Of a stretch of DNA of 64,000 nucleotides, positions 58,470 through 64,000 are shown one piece after another (the first letter of the stretch is position 1; each line of letters opens with the position of its first letter). The notes under the pieces were generated by a model. That model worked only from the letters and a program-made list of their open reading frames with translations, ran no database searches and was not told the DNA's origin. The DNA comes from Terriglobia bacterium (lineage in GTDB: Bacteria > Acidobacteriota > Terriglobia > Bryobacterales > Bryobacteraceae). A program made the translations under genes and the position numbers. Where the stretch lies: positions 1 to 64,000 of the forward strand of contig JAJPHS010000052.1 of the NCBI GenBank assembly GCA_021325175.1, read 5' to 3'.

Positions 58470-60773
58470 TCAAGCGCGGTCGCAAAGCGCGTTCGCAATC
58501 ACCGCCTGCCCGAGCGACAATCCTCCATCGTTGGCGGGAATGCGGCGATGAACGAAAATCTCGAAGCCCGCGGCGCGCAACCCGGCGACGGAGCGGGCGA
58601 GCAGCCGCAGGTTCTGAAACGTCCCTCCACTCAGGCACACGCGATTCAGCCGGTGTGATTCGCGAATCCGCAGGCAGGCCTCGACGATCACGCGCGCCAT
58701 GGTCTCATGAAAGTTCGCCGAAATGCGGCCCACCGCGGCGCCGCGCGTAAAATCCGCCGCGATGGCGCGAATCGCCGGGCGCATATCGATTTGAAACCGC
58801 GCCTCGCCCCAAGCCTGCGGCGGCGGCGTTACGATCTCGAAGGGATAAACTTCATCGCCTTCGGTGGCCGCCGCTTCAAGCTCCACCGCAGCCTGGCTTT
58901 CATAGGTGATTTCCTGCCGGATGCCGAGCATCGAGGAAACGGCGTCGAACAAACGCCCGCACGACGACGTCTCGACGGTCTGAATCCGGCGCGCGATCAT
59001 TTGCTCGACGAAGGCGACTTGTTTTGCCGGAACCTGGTCGAAGAGCGGAATTGCCGGGCGCGCGCCGTCAAGATATGCCAGCGCGCCGCGCCAGGGTTGG
59101 CGCACCGCACGATCGCCGCCGGCCAGCGGAACGTACGCCAGATGGCCGCGGCGCTCGAATCCGGCGAAATCGCAGATCAGAAACTCGCCGCCCCAGATCT
59201 TGCCGTCGGTTCCGTAGCCGGTGCCGTCGAACGCGACTCCGATCACCCGGCCGCCGATTCCGCGATCCGCCATGCAGCTTGCGATGTGCGCGTGATGATG
59301 CTGCACGCCGATGAGCCGCGCGCCGGCCTGCTCCTGCGCGAAGCGCGTGCTCAGATAATTGGGATGCAGGTCATGCGCGATCACGGCCGGGCGGACGCGA
59401 AAAAATCGCTTCAAATGCTCCAGCGTCTCGCGAAAAAATTCCATCGTTTCCAGATTTTCCAGATCGCCGATATGCTGGCTGAGAATGGCGTAATGATCCG
59501 CCGTCAGGCACAGCGTGTTTTTCAATTCGCCGCCGCAGGCGAGAATTTCGCGCAGGGGCATGCCCAGATCGATCGGGTCCGGAGCGAATCCGCGCGACCT
59601 CCGCACCGGATATTCGCCGCCTTCAAAGCAGGCAACCACCGAATCATCGACTCGGGTTTGGATTTTCCGGTTGTGCAGCAAAAAATAATCGGCGAGCGAG
59701 CGCAGGCGCGGCGCGTCCTCATTGCGGCTCACGATCGGCTCCTCGCTGTGATTCCCGCTGGTCATCACCAGCGCGTCGAACGGCGCATCTTCAAATAGCA
59801 GGTGGTGCAGCGGCGTATAGGGCAGCATCACGCCGAGCCGCGCGTTTCCCGGCGCAACCTCGGCTGAAATCGCCGCGTTGGGAAGGCGCGGCAGCAGCAG
59901 GATCGGGCGCCGGGGACTGGTGAGCAGCTCGCGCTCGGCCCGCGAGATCGCGCATAAACGCGCGGCAGCGTCCGTATCGCGCGCCATAATCGCGAACGCC
60001 TTGCCGCTGCGCCGTTTCCTTTCGCGCAGCAGCGCGACAGCGCGATCACTCGCGGCATCGCAGGCCAGATGAAATCCGCCGAGCCCTTTGATCGCCAGAA
60101 TTTTCGCCTGGGCCAGCAGCTCGCGCGCACGCTTGAGCATTTGCGGATCGCGCGTGAATCGCAACGCCGCCCCGCGGGCGATTTCAGCGCCGCTCATCAG
60201 CGCCAGGCCGGGGCCGCATTCCGGACACGCGTTCGGCTCGGCGTGGAAGCGGCGGTCCGCGGGATCTTCGTATTCGCGAAGGCACGCATCGCACATCGCG
60301 AATTCGTCCATGGTGGTTTTTGGGCGGTCATAGGGCGCCTCGCGAATGATCGAATAGCGCGGTCCGCAGTTGGTGCAGTTGGTGAACGGATACTGATACC
60401 GGCGATTGGCCGGGTCGGTGAAATCCGCGGCGCATTCCTCGCACGTCCCCGTATCGGAGGGAACCAGCGCGAAACGGCCCGGAATCGCGGCGCTCTGGCG
60501 GATGGTGAATTTCGCCTCGCCCAGCGGCTCCAGCGCGCGGACGTTCAGGCGATCGATCCGGGCCAGCGGCGGCAGCTCCGTTTTGAGCGCGGCGATGAAA
60601 TTTTCAAGGCGGGTCTCGCTCGCCTCGGCTTCAATCACCACGCCTTCGGAAGAATTGAGCACGTATCCGCGGATTTCGAACTGGCGCGCGATGCGATAGA
60701 CAAACGGCCGGAAACCGACGCCCTGCACCAGGCCCGCAATGTCAATCCGCTTGCGCGCGCAAATTTCCTGCAT
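58470..60773 (-). CDS. hypF: Carbamoyltransferase HypF
   Basis: GLVQGVGFRPFVYRIA acylphosphatase; CEECAADF...CTNCGPRYS and CDACLREY...CPECGP zinc fingers; YrdC-like and Kae1-like domains. Confidence 0.96.
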   Translation of the reverse strand: MQEICARKRIDIAGLVQGVGFRPFVYRIARQFEIRGYVLNSSEGVVIEAEASETRLENFIAALKTELPPLARIDRLNVRALEPLGEAKFTIRQSAAIPGRFALVPSDTGTCEECAADFTDPANRRYQYPFTNCTNCGPRYSIIREAPYDRPKTTMDEFAMCDACLREYEDPADRRFHAEPNACPECGPGLALMSGAEIARGAALRFTRDPQMLKRARELLAQAKILAIKGLGGFHLACDAASDRAVALLRERKRRSGKAFAIMARDTDAAARLCAISRAERELLTSPRRPILLLPRLPNAAISAEVAPGNARLGVMLPYTPLHHLLFEDAPFDALVMTSGNHSEEPIVSRNEDAPRLRSLADYFLLHNRKIQTRVDDSVVACFEGGEYPVRRSRGFAPDPIDLGMPLREILACGGELKNTLCLTADHYAILSQHIGDLENLETMEFFRETLEHLKRFFRVRPAVIAHDLHPNYLSTRFAQEQAGARLIGVQHHHAHIASCMADRGIGGRVIGVAFDGTGYGTDGKIWGGEFLICDFAGFERRGHLAYVPLAGGDRAVRQPWRGALAYLDGARPAIPLFDQVPAKQVAFVEQMIARRIQTVETSSCGRLFDAVSSMLGIRQEITYESQAAVELEAAATEGDEVYPFEIVTPPPQAWGEARFQIDMRPAIRAIAADFTRGAAVGRISANFHETMARVIVEACLRIRESHRLNRVCLSGGTFQNLRLLARSVAGLRAAGFEIFVHRRIPANDGGLSLGQAVIANALCDRA

Positions 60774-60786
60774 CCACTATGGATTA

Positions 60787-63237
60787 TCACTCCCGTTGGC
60801 CCGCGAGCTTGTCCTGCGCGGGCGCGACCGTCGCCGTGTTGATGTCCTTGGGATCGTCGCGCAGCTTCAGGTAGAGCGTCGGTCCGGCCGGATGCGGCAC
60901 GCTCAAAACCGAATCGACGAATCCCTCCGGTACGGAAACCGCGACGGTGAACTGCGGGTCGGCCGCGACGGAGTCGATTAAGAACAGATTGGTCCCGTTC
61001 AAGACGCAGGGCTGCGCCGGATCTTCAGGACAGCGCAGTTCTTTGAGGAACGGCACGCGCACCAGGGTCGCCAGCGGCTGCCAGTCTCCCGCAACGCCGC
61101 GCTCATCCACGGGTCGAAAGCGAAGCGGGCCGAAAGCCGATCCGCCGAACGCCTTGGCGGGGGAGAACTCGGCCAGCACGGTGCTGGCGTCCTGGAGCGT
61201 AAGGCCGCCGTTGGCGATGGTGAGGGTCGCGTGAACCGAATCGTCGGCGGCGGCAATTTCGATCTTTTCTTCGCGTGGAAATATATTCGGCGAACGGCTT
61301 TTCAAGGAAAACGAGAGATGGCCGTCAAGCGGAAGCTCGTCCGGATTCGTCAGGTGAATCGCCGAAGCCGCCGATTCCGAGCCGAGATCCACGCGCTTGC
61401 CGAGCAGAACCACGCTCGGCGGGGGAGCTTCGATGATCGCCGGCACTTCGAGCTTTCGGCCGTCCTTCAGGATGGCGTGACCGCTCGCCTTGCTCTCCGG
61501 CTTGAAGGATCCGGTCGCATTGGCGCGCTCGGCGGTAAGCGGCATCTCGCCGTCTCGCGGCGGCGCCGCGGGAGTGAATCGAACGCCGTTCACCTCGACG
61601 CTCGCGACCTCTTCCAGATGCGAGCCGTGAAGCTTTGCCGCCGCTTCGCCGGGAATAATTTCGAACCGGTCAAGATGTCCCGTTTCCGCGTAAAAGATGG
61701 CTTCCAGTTCATCGGGATGGGGAACGCCGGTTTGCCGCACCAGCATCTGGAGCTTTCCGGGCGCGGCACTGCCGGCGGCGATCTTCACTTCCAGCTCATC
61801 TGCTTTCGTCATCTTCCAGGTGGCCTTGGAAGTATTGCCATCGCTCGATTTAATGCTGACCTGATCTACGCACGCCGCCGCGTCGCCGTGAAGATGGAAC
61901 GTGTGTTCCCGGCCCGCCACCAGCGACGCAGTTTCCGCCGCCGGGATGCCCCACTTCACCGAATGGGCGGATTGAAGCTTGAACGAGGGTCCGGTAAACG
62001 AGTCAAAACCCCAATAGCCCCGCAGAACTCCTTCCATCGGGTTCTGATCGATCGAAGCCTCCGCCAGCGGCTTGGTATCGATCACGTAGCCGCCGCGAAG
62101 CGCATCGGCGCGTGCCGGCAGATCGATGGCCGCTGCTCCCTTTCGTTCGATGTGGAGCGTCATATCGTGCAACAATGCGGTGGAAAACGCGAGCGGCGCG
62201 CCGGCGGCTTGCAGCACCAGCGGCTTGCTTTGCAAGCAATAAACCTGTTGCGGATCGGCGGCGTGCAGCGGCGGCGGTTTCTCGCCATTGACCGCCGGCA
62301 GCGCGATCACGATCACCGATTTGGGATTGTGAAACGACGGCGGACTGTTCAGCTTCAGTTGAAGCTGGTCCTGCTTGGGCAGCGCCAGCGCGGGAATATA
62401 TTGATACTGCGCGGTGTGCAGGCTGTCCAGAATTCTGCCCATGTCGATGATCGCGCCCACGTAAGGACTGTAATATCCGCTACCCATCTTCGGCGTGGTG
62501 GCGATCTGGCCGATCAGGTCCGATGCCGGACCTTGCGTGAGAACGCCGACCATGGACTGGCTGTGCCCATCGTTCAGCACCAGATTTTCGCTCCGCTGCG
62601 TCAGGCATCCCGCCTGCTGATCCACCGGTTTCTTGAAACAGTCTTCGTCCAGCCGGATATTCAGGCTGCGCGCCAGCAGCATGGATTTCTCGTGCACCGC
62701 CGCCGGATCGGCTTCCGCCGTCTGATACATCGCCGAAAGATAGGCGTCCAGTCGCGAACGGTCGAGGCTCGCCTGTTCCAGATCCTGGATGGCGCGAACG
62801 AACGAGCCCGGTCTGCCGCGGACGGCGGAACGCAAAGTGCTGAAATCCCCGGTGGTTTCCGGAGCCAGAAAAATCACTGCCTGCTCGGCGCCGGGCGGGA
62901 CGACGACGAAAATACCCTCGTCGCGCACCTTGCTATTCCAGGTCTCGGCGCGAATGAACCAGTCCTCCGGCGGAGGATTGGTGGCCCCGCGCAGGAAAGC
63001 GGCAATCAGCAAATAGCGGACGGATTGATTTTTGGGCAGCGCGGGATGAATCCACAGCCGGTCCCCCGGTTGAAGATTGGGTACTTCGGAGATCGGCAGG
63101 GTCTTGCCGCCGCGCTTGACTCTGACATCGATCGGCGGCCCCGTCAAGTCGAATGCGGCGGTGTCCCCGTGGATGAGACTACTCAAAACGAAAAAAAAGA
63201 GCAGTGGAAGACGCGACGAAACGCTTCGCAGTTCCAT
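60787..63237 (-). CDS. Large secreted hypothetical protein
   Basis: 816-aa ORF, signal peptide MELRSVSSRLPLLFFFVLSSLIHG, beta-rich repeats. Confidence 0.8.
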   Translation of the reverse strand: MELRSVSSRLPLLFFFVLSSLIHGDTAAFDLTGPPIDVRVKRGGKTLPISEVPNLQPGDRLWIHPALPKNQSVRYLLIAAFLRGATNPPPEDWFIRAETWNSKVRDEGIFVVVPPGAEQAVIFLAPETTGDFSTLRSAVRGRPGSFVRAIQDLEQASLDRSRLDAYLSAMYQTAEADPAAVHEKSMLLARSLNIRLDEDCFKKPVDQQAGCLTQRSENLVLNDGHSQSMVGVLTQGPASDLIGQIATTPKMGSGYYSPYVGAIIDMGRILDSLHTAQYQYIPALALPKQDQLQLKLNSPPSFHNPKSVIVIALPAVNGEKPPPLHAADPQQVYCLQSKPLVLQAAGAPLAFSTALLHDMTLHIERKGAAAIDLPARADALRGGYVIDTKPLAEASIDQNPMEGVLRGYWGFDSFTGPSFKLQSAHSVKWGIPAAETASLVAGREHTFHLHGDAAACVDQVSIKSSDGNTSKATWKMTKADELEVKIAAGSAAPGKLQMLVRQTGVPHPDELEAIFYAETGHLDRFEIIPGEAAAKLHGSHLEEVASVEVNGVRFTPAAPPRDGEMPLTAERANATGSFKPESKASGHAILKDGRKLEVPAIIEAPPPSVVLLGKRVDLGSESAASAIHLTNPDELPLDGHLSFSLKSRSPNIFPREEKIEIAAADDSVHATLTIANGGLTLQDASTVLAEFSPAKAFGGSAFGPLRFRPVDERGVAGDWQPLATLVRVPFLKELRCPEDPAQPCVLNGTNLFLIDSVAADPQFTVAVSVPEGFVDSVLSVPHPAGPTLYLKLRDDPKDINTATVAPAQDKLAGQRE

Positions 63238-63561
63238 AAAGATAATTCTAAGATCTCAGATGGCGGTTCGCCGGGCTGAAATCGGCGCAAGTGGTTTACG
63301 GCGCCTCGGAAATGTCGCCGTCACAAAATTTGGGCCGGCCGCGATGCCGAAAAAGATTCCCAAGCTGCTTTGCAGGAACGGCTTATCCGTTCCGGGGCGC
63401 TCCGCGGGGGATCATTTACCGAGCATTACGTTAAGCGGCATCTGTAACGCATCTTTGGGCATGGGGTCTAAGCAAACGAACATGCCTGTCGCGGAATTCG
63501 CGCCAATGCTTGTGAACATTGGTCAAAATTGCCCCCAACTTTCCTTTTCCGGAGACAATCA

Positions 63562-64000
63562 GTGACCTCTAAAGACGGTCGGTGTGCGGGCGATGAGGCT
63601 GCCCCAGGCGCTTCGAAATTGTGGCATAGCATCGCTCCCGATACCGTTTTAATCGCCGATCCGGCTTCCGTGGAACTGAACCCCGATCCCATCCGCCGCG
63701 AATGGATCCTGAGCGGAGCGCCGCGCGCCGCCTCCCAGATTCTGGCGCGAAGCCGCGATTGGTTATCGATCCTGGTGGTGTGGGAATGCAGCGCCGGCCG
63801 TTTTCGCTGGCATTACACGCGAGACGAAATGCTTGTAGTGGTTGCAGGATCGGCCGAGATCACCGATGAGCGCGGCCAGGAACGGCGGTTCGGGCCTGGC
63901 GACGCCGTCTTTTTTCCGCGCGGGACAAAGTGTATCTGGAACATCGAGGATCGCATCCGCAAGATCGCGATGGTGCGCGAGACGGTTTGGCCGCCGCTCG
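63562..64000 (+). CDS. Cupin-domain protein (3' truncated by window edge)
   Basis: GTG start; manual translation ...WLSILVVWECSAGRFRWHYTRDEMLVVVAGSAEITDERGQERRFGPGDAVFFPRGTKCIWNIEDRIRKIAMV; absent from ORF track because it has no stop in the window. Confidence 0.8.
   Translation, partial: MTSKDGRCAGDEAAPGASKLWHSIAPDTVLIADPASVELNPDPIRREWILSGAPRAASQILARSRDWLSILVVWECSAGRFRWHYTRDEMLVVVAGSAEITDERGQERRFGPGDAVFFPRGTKCIWNIEDRIRKIAMVRETVWPPL

Noticed and set aside
61231-63279. 682-aa plus-strand ORF antisense to the secreted hypothetical
   Set aside because: Arg/His/Gln-rich antisense artefact; the opposite strand has a signal peptide and normal composition.
63260-63565. 101-aa ORF with GTGA-type overlap with the cupin start
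   Set aside because: No domain and no upstream RBS; could be real through coupling but the evidence is too thin to call.

Overview
GC-rich bacterial chromosome segment. Gene content (Oar-like TonB receptor, FlgO/TolB-type regulator, many Tat-signal enzymes, Acidobacteria-type XRE regulator) suggests Acidobacteriota, close to Solibacter/Bryobacter; this is inference from family recognition, not a search. About 55 protein-coding genes are supported. They include a queuosine pair (yhhQ-like, queA), lptB with a fused LptC/LptA-like protein, a single-chain LptF-LptG permease, heme/cytochrome oxidase assembly (ctaB, SCO1, DUF420, hemQ-like), a zinc ADH/beta-CA-like/MFS operon, an aromatic pathway (DAHP synthase, prephenate dehydratase), glgC, a gmd-fcl-exosortase operon, a PDZ/membrane/GAF/PAS sensor kinase with an NtrC-type regulator, thiC, larE, bluB, a His-rich metal-binding protein and hypF. 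I saw no rRNA, tRNA, CRISPR array, IS element or prophage. The strongest undescribed-looking signal is a complete ribosome-mediated attenuator upstream of DAHP synthase (33682-33842): a 14-codon leader peptide MFGARRFWSYYFST* with 6 aromatic residues, mutually exclusive antiterminator and terminator hairpins and a U-tract, apparently transcribed from a promoter that makes the leader ORF leaderless. Other points of interest are a recurring -10-like box 6-9 nt before ATG in several genes, a degenerate receiver domain without its phospho-Asp, an XRE regulator with an S24-like fold that lacks the catalytic Lys and carries a CCGWC motif, fused Lpt components, an exosortase apparently co-transcribed with GDP-fucose synthesis, and several strong intergenic inverted repeats.
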